Origin: an uncultured Ilumatobacter sp.
Lineage (GTDB): Bacteria > Actinomycetota > Acidimicrobiia > Acidimicrobiales > Ilumatobacteraceae
Direction: 5' to 3'
NCBI GenBank assembly: GCA_905182555.1
Contig: CAJJBX010000018.1
Location: 1 to 64,000, forward strand
DNA length: 64,000 nt
Positions within the stretch are counted from its first letter, which is position 1. Each line of letters opens with the position of its first letter. This document shows positions 17,259-25,740 of the stretch, in pieces. The notes below the pieces were generated by a model that was not told the origin of the DNA, ran no database searches, and saw only the letters and a program-made list of their open reading frames with translations. Made by a program: the position numbers and the translations under genes.

Positions 17259-17678
17259 ATGGCCAACAATCCGCCGCCCCCGGGCGACACGCCGCCGCCT
17301 CCGCCGCCACCGGGCGGAGCGATGCCGCCGCCACCGCCACCGGGCGGAGCGATGCCGCCATCCCCTCCGGGGTACGTCCCGTTTGGAACGAAACCGCCCG
17401 GCGGTGGTCAGCGAACTAATGGTCTGGCTGTCGCCTCGCTGGTCCTTGGGATTGTCGGGATCGTTCTCTGCTTCTTGTTCGTCCCGTGGGTCCTCGCGAT
17501 CATCTTCGGCGCAACTGCGATCAAGCAGTGCAACGAAGACCCGACCTACACGGGCAAGGGCTTGGCAATCGCGGGTCTCATCTGTGGGCTCGTGGGAATG
17601 GCGATCATTGTGCTGATCTTCACCACCGGTGAAACGAACTTTGACTTCAACTCGATCGGTGTCGGCGCAGTCCGCTGA
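17259..17678 (+). CDS. DUF4190-type membrane protein with proline-rich N-terminus
   Basis: 139 residues. The first 45 residues are Pro/Gly repeats (PPPPPPGGAMPPPPPPGGAMPP), followed by NGLAVASLVLGIVGIVLCF and a second helix pair around GLAIAGLICGLVGMAIIVLIF, the DUF4190 plan. The start at 17259 has a GGTGAGG ribosome site; the upstream frame to 17217 is less likely. Function unknown; such proteins are common in Actinobacteria. The adjacent minus-strand protein at 18206-19064 also carries a Pro-rich N-terminus. Confidence 0.8.
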   Translation: MANNPPPPGDTPPPPPPPGGAMPPPPPPGGAMPPSPPGYVPFGTKPPGGGQRTNGLAVASLVLGIVGIVLCFLFVPWVLAIIFGATAIKQCNEDPTYTGKGLAIAGLICGLVGMAIIVLIFTTGETNFDFNSIGVGAVR

Positions 17679-17696
17679 CCGGGGCGCTCACGCCCC

Positions 17697-18191
17697 CTAC
17701 TTCTTGGCTGATTTGGCCGCCAGGACCGGCGGCGGCCAGACCTTGCCGCGCGTGATCCGATCGCCCTTGCGGCGCAAGACCCACACGCTTGCCTTGCCCC
17801 AGTCGGGAGGAGTTTCCACTTCCATGCCGCGGCGCACGAGTGCATTGATGACAGCGGGAATGATGTCGCCGTGGCTGCAGAGCACGGCACCATCTTTGAC
17901 CTCGTTAATCAGATCGAGGACAGGCTCGAACGGCTCGTCTTCGAAGAGTCGTTGCTCGGCTTGAACGGGAAGCCCGACGAGGGCTCCGAGCGGCTCGAGA
18001 GTCTGCATGCAGCGCACGTACGGGCTCGCGTAGAGCGACGATACTTTCTTCTTCGACAGGCGCCGCGCCACTGCCTGAGATTGCTTCCAGCCGGTCTTAC
18101 TCAGTGGCCGATCGACGTCTTCTCCTTGCCAGACTCGCCGTTCGCCTGCCTTGGAGTGACGTACGAGATAGATCACGGCCGAGCTGCCCAT
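17697..18191 (-). CDS. Histidine phosphatase family protein (SixA-like)
   Basis: 164 residues of the branch-1 histidine phosphatase superfamily. The catalytic RHG-type motif is LVRHSKAG (RHS rather than RHG), the second His lies in LCSHGDI, and SKTGWKQSQAVARRL and SLYASPYVRCMQT match the SixA/phosphohistidine phosphatase pattern. Start at 18191 puts the motif at residue 11, as usual; the frame open to 18437 runs into the neighbouring gene. The 3' end carries a Lys/Ala-rich tail. It follows the DUF4328-like gene by 14 bp. The substrate is unknown. Confidence 0.85.
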   Translation of the reverse strand: MGSSAVIYLVRHSKAGERRVWQGEDVDRPLSKTGWKQSQAVARRLSKKKVSSLYASPYVRCMQTLEPLGALVGLPVQAEQRLFEDEPFEPVLDLINEVKDGAVLCSHGDIIPAVINALVRRGMEVETPPDWGKASVWVLRRKGDRITRGKVWPPPVLAAKSAKK

Positions 18192-18205
18192 CGCGAAATC
18201 CCTGT

Positions 18206-19064
18206 TCAGTTCTCGCCGGTCAGCGAACGGTGACGGGCGGTCAACTGTCGAGAGAATACGATGAACACCACAGCAGCAATCAGGCTGCCAACAGCGCCGA
18301 TCATCGTGACCGCAAAGCCGGTTTCTGCGAGCGTCTGAGCAACGGCCTCTGTGCTTGTGTCGCCGAAGCCCGTGAACATAGAGTTCGCTGACACGCCGAG
18401 CATGATTAACGGCAGCAGTCCAAAGAACAACCACCAAATCAGCAGCAAGGGATTGTCCTTGGAGTCGGCCGAAGGAGCCCCTGCTTGGGCCGGAGGCGCG
18501 GACTTACTCCACTGTTCGCGCAGCATGAGCGCCGGTATGACGAATAACACGCCGGGCGGGAGCATCCACCCGAAGATGGCAAACAGCGGATGCCAGGTGG
18601 TGGACATGCCGTGTTTGCGTAAGTTCGACGTGATCCTGAACATCCAGATCATGACGAGGATGGCACCGACGAACATGGCAATCCCGGCAACGGCCGAGAT
18701 CGCCGACGAAGATACAACGCTGTCTTCAAACTCGGTGCGTGTTGTCGTCCCGTTGATGAAGTCGGTCGCTTTGGACTGCAAGGACAACTGAATGAACAAC
18801 GTTGACGAGGGCGCCGGCGCCGGCGATTCCGACGACGACCGTGATTGCTGTCGACAGTCCTGCGACCCGGCTGACCTGCTGTGTCGACGCAGCGGTCGGG
18901 GCGCTGCCGTACGCCACGTAACCCGGGGGCGGAGCCATGTTTCCAGGGGGCGGCGGCGGCGTTCCGGCGCGAGGAGGAGGTGGGGGAGGAGGTGGCGGCG
19001 GGGGCGGCGGGGTCGCGCTGCCCCTCGAGGGGTGACCGGGTGGGGGTGGGGGGATATCGCTCAC
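18206..19064 (-). pseudogene. DUF4328-like membrane protein with Pro-rich N-terminus, frame broken near 18806
   Basis: The N-terminal part (GTG at 19064) encodes a proline tract, PPGYVAYGS and a helix AGLSTAITVVVGIAGAGALVNVV. The frame then drifts, while the next frame continues the protein: FIQLSLQSKATDFINGT, SAISAVAGIAMFVGAILVMIWMFRITSNLRKHG and further helices to residue ends at 18206. The total, 859 bp, fits one extra base near the GTTGTT at about 18800-18806. The RITSNLRKHG and WHPLFAIFGWMLPP segments resemble DUF4328 proteins. The fault may be a sequencing error. Confidence 0.7.
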
Positions 19065-19148
19065 CCAATCCAATCTACCTGCGGTCCATTCGCCCGTCTC
19101 CCTGAGATTGTGGGCGGTCGTGGCGTTGCCAACCACCGCGCAAATAGG

Positions 19149-20834
19149 CTATTTCGCCTCGGACCAGCGGCTGATAATGCTGGTGTCGCTGACGAACCGG
19201 ACGGGTTGGTTACCTGCTTGATCACGTGGCGCCCAGCGATGCGCTGCTTCTTGCAGGCAACGATCGAGGAGAGCAGCAGCATCAGGGCCGTTCTGTTCGG
19301 GCACGTGGATCAGGACTTCGTCGTGCAGGCACAGGACGATCTGCGCATCGAGGGCACGGCCCCGGGCCCGCATCAATACAGCCCAGGTCTTAAAGAACTC
19401 GGCGGCTGCCCCCTGAACCATCGCATTGCGCCCGTAGCGGCCTCGTGCAGCAGCTTGTGAGCGGGCATCGCGTTCGCTGATTTCGTTCGAGTTCGTGGAA
19501 CCCATCCGGACAAGCCGCCCGCCGTAGGTGCGCAGATCGTGGCTGCCCTGTGCCGAACGGTCTGCGGCGGCCAAGAAACCCATGGCTATCGGGTACTCCC
19601 GCTCCAGGCCGCGTAGCGCCTCGGCGCCCTTGCCGGTGGTCTGTCCGTACATCGCGCCGAGGACGGCGACTTTGGCGATGTCGCGCTCCACCCGGAGCTG
19701 GGTCGCAACCGGCGCATACATATCGTCTTCCTGGCTTGCTGCTGCGAGCTTGGGGTCACCCGCTACGGCAGCGAGAATCCGTGGCTCGATTTGGCCGAGA
19801 TCGGCGCGCACGAACACGTGGCCTGGTTCGGCTGCAATGGCGGGGCGAAGCTCGGCGGGCATGTTGTGCAGGCCAACAGTTGCAGTCATTCGCCCGGCTG
19901 CGCCATCGGAGCCCGACCAGGAACCGTGCAGACGCGAATGACCAGAGAGACCGGCAGCGATGTTGTCGTCGATCCACTGGAAGCCGAACGTTGTCAGGAT
20001 GCGCTCGGCGCGCCGCCAGGCCATCAGCGGCTCGACGATCGGGTGAGCATCGCGGAGTGCCTCAAGTCGCCACGCTCGGGTGTCGGGCACCTCGATACCA
20101 ACTCGGCGGAGCAGTGACTTGACTTGATCGGGGCTGCGCAGGTCGAAGGTCGATCCAGCGGGGAGATGTTGGAGCACTTGGGCGTCGCGGCGTGCGAGCT
20201 CAGCATTGGCTTCTCCGGCAGTTGCCGGTCGCGGCCCCACGAAACCGGCCACGATCGATTCGCCGACACCGAGTTCGAACGGAAGGCCATCGACTTCCAT
20301 CTCGGCACACAGCAGTTCGCAAGCTGACTCGGAGAAAACCGTTGCCTCGGAATGGACGAGCGGAACCTGGAGCTGCTGTGCCATGACGGCCAGTTCTGCC
20401 CAGCGGAGGGCCCGATGAGCCGTGTTCCCCCACTCGCCTTCGACCCACTCGGGGCGCAGGTGTCCGTCAGGACCGACCGGTTCGTCCGGGTCGCCGCTGT
20501 CGACGGCCTGTGAGAAAAGGTCGACGGGCGCTCGAGTCGGGATCGTCGTGGCATCACGTTCGTGGAGGAGGGCCCAGATCTGTTCCGGGCCAGAATTTCC
20601 CCCGCCGAAGATCAGCCGATGTGTCGCTGAGAGATCCCAACATCGCCCGGGTCGGATGTTTGCTTCGACCAACTGTCGCGCCGTCGACTTATTCCACCAG
20701 ACCCAGCGAGGCGAGTCTTTGGCTTCGATGCGGGCCACCTCGCGAAGGTCGACGATGCGTCCGGTGGACCCGGGTTCGAGAAGTGCCGCGACACCCTTGT
20801 TGGTAATCGCGAGTCCGATCAGTTCGCCTGCCAT
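19149..20834 (-). CDS. PolA-like family A DNA polymerase (actinobacterial 3'-5' exonuclease/polymerase type)
   Basis: 561 residues, shorter than Pol I (about 900). Motif A is ADLGQIEPRILA (normally DYSQIELR), motif B is IAKVAVLGAMYGQTTGKG and motif C is CLHDEVLIHVP, so the palm and fingers catalytic residues are present. The N-terminal 200 residues are a diverged exonuclease-like region without clear DEDD residues. This type is widespread beside true polA in Actinobacteria and has been linked to repair; its role is not settled. It follows the metallopeptidase gene by 9 bp and is probably co-transcribed. Confidence 0.85.
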   Translation of the reverse strand: MAGELIGLAITNKGVAALLEPGSTGRIVDLREVARIEAKDSPRWVWWNKSTARQLVEANIRPGRCWDLSATHRLIFGGGNSGPEQIWALLHERDATTIPTRAPVDLFSQAVDSGDPDEPVGPDGHLRPEWVEGEWGNTAHRALRWAELAVMAQQLQVPLVHSEATVFSESACELLCAEMEVDGLPFELGVGESIVAGFVGPRPATAGEANAELARRDAQVLQHLPAGSTFDLRSPDQVKSLLRRVGIEVPDTRAWRLEALRDAHPIVEPLMAWRRAERILTTFGFQWIDDNIAAGLSGHSRLHGSWSGSDGAAGRMTATVGLHNMPAELRPAIAAEPGHVFVRADLGQIEPRILAAVAGDPKLAAASQEDDMYAPVATQLRVERDIAKVAVLGAMYGQTTGKGAEALRGLEREYPIAMGFLAAADRSAQGSHDLRTYGGRLVRMGSTNSNEISERDARSQAAARGRYGRNAMVQGAAAEFFKTWAVLMRARGRALDAQIVLCLHDEVLIHVPEQNGPDAAALLDRCLQEAAHRWAPRDQAGNQPVRFVSDTSIISRWSEAK

Positions 20835-20843
20835 CGATTCGGG

Positions 20844-21182
20844 TCAGCCCCAACCGAGTTCGTGGAGACGGTCGTCGTCAATGCCAGCGGCGTGAGCGAT
20901 TTCGTGGATGACGGTGACGAACACTTCGTTCTCGAGGTCTTCCATGTCCCCGCACATGTCGCAGAGCGCGAGCCGGAAGATCGACACGATGTCCGGACCC
21001 TCCTGGCCGGTGCGTTCGGTGTGGGGCACACCCTCGTACAGGCCAAGCAACGTGGGCTCATCCGGATGTCGGTTGAGAACCTGCACGACGACGTTGTCCA
21101 GCACATGGTGGAGTTCATCAGGCAGATCGTCGAGCGCGTCGGCAACCATCCGATCGAACTTGTACTTCGGCACCGTCTCCAT
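20844..21182 (-). CDS. Metallopeptidase family protein (PF06262-type minimal zincin)
   Basis: 112 residues. The zinc-binding motif HEIAHAAGID (HExxHxxG) stands near residue 94, preceded by a compact domain with YEGVPHTERT and PDIVSIFR, which are hallmarks of this small family. Its natural substrate is unknown. ATG at 21182 is preferred over the GTG one codon upstream because a TAGGTT -10 element lies exactly six bases before it. Confidence 0.88.
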   Translation of the reverse strand: METVPKYKFDRMVADALDDLPDELHHVLDNVVVQVLNRHPDEPTLLGLYEGVPHTERTGQEGPDIVSIFRLALCDMCGDMEDLENEVFVTVIHEIAHAAGIDDDRLHELGWG

Positions 21183-21188
21183 CACGAA

Positions 21189-21194
21189 AACCTA
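21189..21194 (-). promoter_or_regulatory. Predicted -10 element (TAGGTT), leaderless metallopeptidase-polymerase operon
   Basis: On the minus strand TAGGTT is followed by TTCGTG and then ATG at 21182, N6 spacing. No Shine-Dalgarno is seen. Confidence 0.5.
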
Positions 21195-21229
21195 ACGTGA
21201 GACGCGTAGCGGCAAACCCAAGTCTCAGC

Positions 21230-22384
21230 TCAGAGGATCTTGAGTTCGGGGGAGTAGATCTTTTTCGGCTTCATATCGACAGCGATCTGGCGGGCCATCT
21301 CGTGGAAGATCTTGGCCGACTCAGACTCGGGGTCGACTGCCGTAATCGGCTTGCCGTCGTCGCCGCCTTCGCGGAGCGCCGGTACGAGCGGAAGCTGACC
21401 GATGAGCGGAACCCCAACGTCGTCAGCAAGTGCTTGGCCGCCGCCGGATCCGAAGATTTCGTACTTCTTGCCGTCGTCGCCGGTGAACCAGGACATGTTC
21501 TCGATGACACCACGAACCGGCAGGTTGACCTTTTCGGCCATGGCTGCCGACATCGCGGCGACCTTCTGCGCTGCGGGCTGGGGGGTGGTTACGACGAAGA
21601 CCTCGCCACGTGGCAGGTACTGCGAGAGCGACAGGGCAATGTCGCCGGTGCCGGGCGGCATGTCGATAAGGAGGAAGTCGGGCTCGTCCCAGAACACGTC
21701 GGTGAGAAACTGCTCGAGGGCCTTGTGCAGCATCGGGCCACGCCAGATGACGGCTTCTCCTGCCGGGACGAAGTAGCCAATCGAAATGGCGCGAACACCG
21801 TACATTTCCGGCGGGATCAACATTTCGTCGATGACAACCGGGTCACGGTCGGTGCCGAGCATGCGAGGAATCGAGTAGCCGTAAATATCGGCGTCGATTT
21901 TGCGCACACCTACTATCTGCGCAGCGAGCGCAACGGCGCGGTTGGTGGTGACGGTCGATTTGCCGACGCCACCCTTGCCCGACGAGATGAGGAGCGGGCG
22001 CGTCTTCGAATCGTTCTTGGAGAACGGCACCACACGGCCTTCGGCGTGCCCGTGGGCCTGGCCCTGCCCAGCAGTTGCGCCAGCATCGCCGTGGAGGGTC
22101 TTGCGCAGGTTCTCGCGATCTTCGTCACTCATGACGGTGAACTCGAGATCGATTGACTCGACGCCGTCGAGTTGTGTGGCAGCGTCAGAGACGCGCTTCT
22201 CGATTTCTGCCTTGAGCGGGCAGCCCGGAACCGTGAGGGCAATGAGAATGCCAACGACCCCATTTTCCATGATCGAGATACCACGGAGCATGCCGAGGTC
22301 GACGATTGAACGATGGAGTTCGGGATCTTCGACTGGCCGGAGGGCCTCGACGATCTGCTCTTCGGTAACAAGGGGTCCACTCAT
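21230..22384 (-). CDS. mrp: Mrp/NBP35 family Fe-S cluster carrier ATPase (ApbC)
   Basis: 384 residues. An N-terminal DUF59/MIP18-like domain (VTEEQIVEALRPVEDPELHRSIVDLGM) joins a deviant P-loop ATPase with SSGKGGVGKST. In this family such proteins carry [4Fe-4S] clusters to apoproteins; a CxxC ligand pair is not obvious in the C-terminal part here, which is a departure from many homologues. The ATG at 22384 has GGAGG just upstream; the frame open to 22489 overlaps the divergent regulator. The divergent neighbour is a Cys-containing regulator, suggesting linked Fe-S control. Confidence 0.88.
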   Translation of the reverse strand: MSGPLVTEEQIVEALRPVEDPELHRSIVDLGMLRGISIMENGVVGILIALTVPGCPLKAEIEKRVSDAATQLDGVESIDLEFTVMSDEDRENLRKTLHGDAGATAGQGQAHGHAEGRVVPFSKNDSKTRPLLISSGKGGVGKSTVTTNRAVALAAQIVGVRKIDADIYGYSIPRMLGTDRDPVVIDEMLIPPEMYGVRAISIGYFVPAGEAVIWRGPMLHKALEQFLTDVFWDEPDFLLIDMPPGTGDIALSLSQYLPRGEVFVVTTPQPAAQKVAAMSAAMAEKVNLPVRGVIENMSWFTGDDGKKYEIFGSGGGQALADDVGVPLIGQLPLVPALREGGDDGKPITAVDPESESAKIFHEMARQIAVDMKPKKIYSPELKIL

Positions 22385-22432
22385 GGCCTCCAGTGTGTCG
22401 ATGGCCTGCGGGATTCGCACTACGGCGATGGG

Positions 22433-22438
22433 TAATAT
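22433..22438 (+). promoter_or_regulatory. Predicted -10 element (TAATAT) for the HTH regulator
   Basis: TAATAT followed by seven bases and GTG at 22446. This is the closest match to the consensus -10 in the window. It lies in the 61-bp space between mrp and the regulator. Confidence 0.55.
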
Positions 22439-22445
22439 TGCCGAC

Positions 22446-23195
22446 GTGTCCACTGGAACTGCGTTCACCGCCACTGTGTCGGCGATCACCGATGCTTTTG
22501 GCGACCCGACGCGCCGATCCGTCTACTTGTTCGCCTGCGAGCGTTCTCGAGGCAACGATGGCGAGGCGCCCGAGGGTGTCACCGCTTCGACTGTTGCCAA
22601 GCAGGTGGGTGTGCACCCCAACGTTGCCCGCCACCATCTCGACAAGCTTGCAGCCGGTGGGTACCTCGAAGTCGTCACCGCTAAGCCGAGCGGCACTGCC
22701 GGTCGGCCATCAAAGCACTATGTTGCCGTCGGCGGCGCGCTCGACGAGGCCACCTTTCCCGTCCGGAGCGACGACCTGGTGCTGTCATTGCTTGGTCGGA
22801 CGTTGAGCAAGCTGGCCCACGATGAAGCTGAGCAGATGGCCGAAGAAGTTGGCTCAGAATATGGCCGAGCCATGGCCGCTGGGCTGACGGGCGATGCGTT
22901 CAAGGCTGGCCAACGCTCGTTGCGTTCAGCCATCCAGGCAGTCGCCGATGCCCTGTCGGCCCATGGATTCGCAGCGCACGCCGAAGGCCGCAACGATCAA
23001 CTGAAGATCATCAACAACCACTGCCCATTCGGCGACATCGCTGCCGAACACCCAGTGATCTGCGCGGTCGACCGCGGCATGGTCCGAGGAATGCTCAGCG
23101 AGCTGTATAAAACCGACGACGACGACGCCTTCCGCAGCATCACCACCGACTCGTCGTTGGCTGCTGGCGACACTTTCTGCACGACTTCGGTCTGA
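22446..23195 (+). CDS. HTH transcriptional regulator with putative Fe-S binding cysteines (COG2345/SufR-like)
   Basis: 249 residues. The N-terminal winged helix (DPTRRSVYLFACE, VTASTVAKQVGVHPNVARHHLDKLAAGGYLEV) is of the ArsR/DeoR-like type. The C-terminal part has NNHCPFGDIAAEHPVICAVDRG, a C-x12-C pair typical of Fe-S sensing regulators in this group. Start GTG 22446 is chosen because TAATAT lies seven bases upstream; ATG 22428 is an alternative. Divergent from mrp with a 61-bp shared control region, so it may tune Fe-S carrier expression. Ligands beyond the visible Cys pair are not clear. Confidence 0.8.
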   Translation: MSTGTAFTATVSAITDAFGDPTRRSVYLFACERSRGNDGEAPEGVTASTVAKQVGVHPNVARHHLDKLAAGGYLEVVTAKPSGTAGRPSKHYVAVGGALDEATFPVRSDDLVLSLLGRTLSKLAHDEAEQMAEEVGSEYGRAMAAGLTGDAFKAGQRSLRSAIQAVADALSAHGFAAHAEGRNDQLKIINNHCPFGDIAAEHPVICAVDRGMVRGMLSELYKTDDDDAFRSITTDSSLAAGDTFCTTSV

Positions 23196-23363
23196 CTTCG
23201 CGAGTTCCGCCTGCCGGCTGAGCGGAGGGCGAAATCCGCCCAGCGCCGAAGCACCAGGGCCTCAGGATGCGCACGCTTCGTTTAAGGCCTCGGTCTATGC
23301 ATTGGATCGTGGCTTCCTCCTCTTCATCGAGAGCGAAACCGGCACAGCCGAAGCAGGAGCGAC

Positions 23364-23447
23364 GGTGACTGTGGCGGTGACTGTGGCGGTGACTGTGGCG
23401 GTGACTGTGGCGGTGACTGTGGCGGTGACTGTGGCGGTGACTGTGGC
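23364..23447. repeat. 12-bp tandem array, seven perfect copies of GGTGACTGTGGC
   Basis: Seven uninterrupted identical units, 84 bp, in the 294-bp gap between the HTH regulator and metA and about 40 bp before the metA promoter. It contains no convincing gene; the minus-strand frame through it is a His/Ser/Arg repeat only. The rest of the gap has a weak hairpin near 23226-23241 and otherwise nothing recognisable. Confidence 0.95.
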
Positions 23448-23477
23448 CCGACCTGGATGACAGCATCAGAATCGCAA

Positions 23478-23483
23478 TAGCCT
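23478..23483 (+). promoter_or_regulatory. Predicted -10 element (TAGCCT) for leaderless metA
   Basis: TAGCCT, six bases, then the metA ATG at 23490. No Shine-Dalgarno is present. Confidence 0.5.
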
Positions 23484-23489
23484 CGGCGT

Positions 23490-24389
23490 ATGCCGATCAA
23501 AATCCCTGACTCGCTGCCCGCTCGAGCACTCCTTGAGCAAGAGGGTGTCATGGTGATGACCGAGTCCAGTGCCGTGCGCCAAGACATCCGGCCGCTTCGG
23601 ATCGGCCTGCTCAACCTGATGCCCGACAAGATCGCGACCGAAACGCAGATTGCGCGTCTCATTGCCTCGACGCCGCTCCAGGTCGAGTTGACGCTCATAC
23701 GAGTCGGGACCCATGCGTCGAAGAACACCTCCGAGGACCACCTGATCTCCTTTTATTGCACGTGGCATGAGGTGAAGGACCAGAACTTCGATGGCTTCAT
23801 CATCACCGGCGCCCCGATCGAGACGCTCTCCTTCGACGACGTCACCTACTGGTCAGAACTCACCGAGATCCTGGATTGGACCACGACCAACGTGCATTCC
23901 ACATTCAGCATCTGTTGGGGGGCAATGGCTGCGCTCTGGCACTTCCACGACGTACCGAAGCACATCTTGCAAGACAAGGCGTGCGGCGTCTATCGGCACC
24001 GCAACCTGCAGCCGACATCGCCATATCTGATGGGATTCTCCGATGATTTCTCGGTCTCGGTGTCGCGTTGGACCGAAGTGCGCAGAGCTGATGTCGAGGA
24101 AGTTCCAGGCCTCGAAATCTTGATGGAATCGGATGAGACGGGCGTCTGCCTCATCTCCGAGATGGAGGGGAGCCGCCTCTACATGTTCAACCACATTGAG
24201 TACGACTCGACGACGCTGGCCAAGGAGTACTTCAGAGACATTGCGGGAGGCAAGCCGATTCCAGTGCCGCATAACTATTTTCCCAACGACGACCCCAACC
24301 TGGCCCCGGTCAACCGTTGGCGCTCGCACGCCTTCCTGCTGTTCAGCAACTGGATCAACCAGGTCTACCAATCCACCCCTTTTAAGTAG
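23490..24389 (+). CDS. metA: MetA-family homoserine O-acyltransferase, predicted acetyl-CoA type
   Basis: 299 residues. First committed step of methionine synthesis: acylation of homoserine. The catalytic triad is in register with E. coli MetA: Cys142 (ICWGAMA), His235 and Glu237 (FNHIEYD). Residue 111 is Glu ([10 protein letters not shown]). In characterised members Gly111 selects succinyl-CoA and Glu111 acetyl-CoA, so this is predicted to be a homoserine acetyltransferase despite the metA name. Start is leaderless (TAGCCT at N6). Actinobacteria more often use unrelated MetX. Confidence 0.92.
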   Translation: MPIKIPDSLPARALLEQEGVMVMTESSAVRQDIRPLRIGLLNLMPDKIATETQIARLIASTPLQVELTLIRVGTHASKNTSEDHLISFYCTWHEVKDQNFDGFIITGAPIETLSFDDVTYWSELTEILDWTTTNVHSTFSICWGAMAALWHFHDVPKHILQDKACGVYRHRNLQPTSPYLMGFSDDFSVSVSRWTEVRRADVEEVPGLEILMESDETGVCLISEMEGSRLYMFNHIEYDSTTLAKEYFRDIAGGKPIPVPHNYFPNDDPNLAPVNRWRSHAFLLFSNWINQVYQSTPFK

Positions 24390-24459
24390 GCCGGTCAAGT
24401 ACGCCAGTCAAGTGCGCCAAGTAGGCATCACGAAGCAGCAGGCTTGACCTGGTCCCCTG

Positions 24460-24465
24460 TAGTCT
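24460..24465 (+). promoter_or_regulatory. Predicted -10 element (TAGTCT) for the DUF3107-ArsA operon
   Basis: TAGTCT, six bases, then GTG at 24472. Identical in hexamer and spacing to the lhr element. The 82-bp gap before it also has a 13-base direct repeat (GTCAAGTACGCCA / GTCAAGTGCGCCA) at about 24394-24419. Confidence 0.5.
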
Positions 24466-24471
24466 CGGGGT

Positions 24472-24705
24472 GTGGACGTACGCATCGGAGTAACCCAAGC
24501 CCCTCGTGAGATCAACCTCGAACTCGCCGACGACGCAGATCGCAACGATCTGAAGGCGCGTGTTGAGGCTGCGCTCTCGGGAGCGAGCGACGTGTTGTGG
24601 ATCACCGACAAGCGCGGCAACGACATCGGCGTGCCAGCAGCAAAAATTGCCTACGTCGAGCTCGGCTCTGCCGAGAGCACCCGCAAGATTGGCTTTGGAG
24701 ACTGA
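24472..24705 (+). CDS. DUF3107 family protein
   Basis: 77 residues, a full-length member of an actinobacterial family of unknown function. Recognisable segments are RIGVTQAPREINLEL at the start, and VPAAKIAYVELG with GFGD at the end. The GTG start at 24472 follows a TAGTCT -10 element by six bases. It is the first gene of a run leading into two ArsA-like ATPases, 45 bp downstream, so a functional link with them is likely. Confidence 0.85.
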   Translation: MDVRIGVTQAPREINLELADDADRNDLKARVEAALSGASDVLWITDKRGNDIGVPAAKIAYVELGSAESTRKIGFGD

Positions 24706-24750
24706 GAGCTGCCGTCTGGGCCATGGCGCTGACCACATGTGTAGGCCATC

Positions 24751-25740
24751 GTGACCTCGCTTCTGAATCTTGATTTACTCTGGGTGACCGGCAAGGGCGG
24801 CGTTGGCAAGACCTCAACGGCTGCCGCGATCGCTGAAGTAGCCGCACGCTCTGGTCGCTCAACACTCGTCTGCGAGATGGACGCGAAGGGCGCCCTCGCA
24901 TTAGCGCTCGGCGTCGACGAACTCGACTTCACGCCAGTCGAGGTTGCGCCAAATCTGCATGCAATGTCGATGAGCACCGAAGATGCACTTCGGGAGTACC
25001 TCAGACTGTTCGTCAGGATTCCGTTTATCGGGCGAATCGGGCCGCTCGCGAAGACCTTTGACTTCGTTGCTGATGCCGCACCCGGCGTCAAAGAAATTCT
25101 GAGCGTCGGCAAGTTGTGCTTCGAGGTCCGCGAGAAGAACTACGACTTGATCGTCGTCGATGCCGAATCGACTGGCCACATCGTTAGCCAGATCGGGGCG
25201 CCGAAGGTGATTGCCGATCTCGTGCAGGTCGGCTTGGTTCGTGAGCAGACCCAATGGATGCTGGACATCCTGAACGACGCCGACCGAACCGGGGTTGCGG
25301 TGGTCACCACCCCGGAAGAAATGCCGGTGACCGAATCATCAGAATTGTTGCGCCGTCTGACGAGCGAGACCGGTGCGCATCCCGCCGTTGTGATTGCCAA
25401 TCGAGTGCTTCCGGTGCTGTTTGACCGGCGCGAGCAGGCGGTGGTCGATCAACTCGACGCTGCGCTCCCTGTACTCATCGAGGCTGTCGGTCCAGGCGCC
25501 GGTGCCGTACTTGAAGCGGCCCGTTTCACAGATGCTCGCCGCCGGACCGGCGCTCAGCACCTCGGTCGACTCCGTTCCGAACTCGATGCTGCCGACCCGC
25601 CGCTCGACATTCCGATCATCACGGTGCCTGAATTGTTCGCACGCAACGCTGGCCGACGTGTTGTGTCGTTGATCGCCGACGGGCTTGCTGACGAACTCGA
25701 CGTCGAAATTCCGAGCGATCAACGAGCGAACGGTGAGTGA
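24751..25740 (+). CDS. ArsA/GET3-like ATPase, first of a tandem pair
   Basis: 329 residues. Deviant Walker A WVTGKGGVGKTST (near residue 11-23) and VVDAESTGHI in place of the switch II DTAPTGHT. It resembles the first of the paired mycobacterial anion-ATPase-like proteins (Rv3679 type). No arsenic resistance genes are nearby and the Cys residues that bind arsenite in ArsA are absent, so a tail-anchored protein or envelope role is more likely than arsenite transport. GTG 24751 is the only sensible start. It overlaps the next gene by 8 bp. Confidence 0.85.
   Translation: MTSLLNLDLLWVTGKGGVGKTSTAAAIAEVAARSGRSTLVCEMDAKGALALALGVDELDFTPVEVAPNLHAMSMSTEDALREYLRLFVRIPFIGRIGPLAKTFDFVADAAPGVKEILSVGKLCFEVREKNYDLIVVDAESTGHIVSQIGAPKVIADLVQVGLVREQTQWMLDILNDADRTGVAVVTTPEEMPVTESSELLRRLTSETGAHPAVVIANRVLPVLFDRREQAVVDQLDAALPVLIEAVGPGAGAVLEAARFTDARRRTGAQHLGRLRSELDAADPPLDIPIITVPELFARNAGRRVVSLIADGLADELDVEIPSDQRANGE

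Noticed and set aside
23364-23447. CRISPR array
   Set aside because: Units are contiguous 12-mers without spacers and there are no cas genes.
23140-23466. Minus-strand ORF with HRHSHRHS repeats before metA
   Set aside because: It only translates the 12-bp array and runs antisense to the end of the HTH regulator; no start signals or domain.
23196-23490. SAM riboswitch upstream of metA
   Set aside because: No recognisable SAM-I, SAM-II or SAM-IV core, and metA appears leaderless with its -10 six bases before the start.
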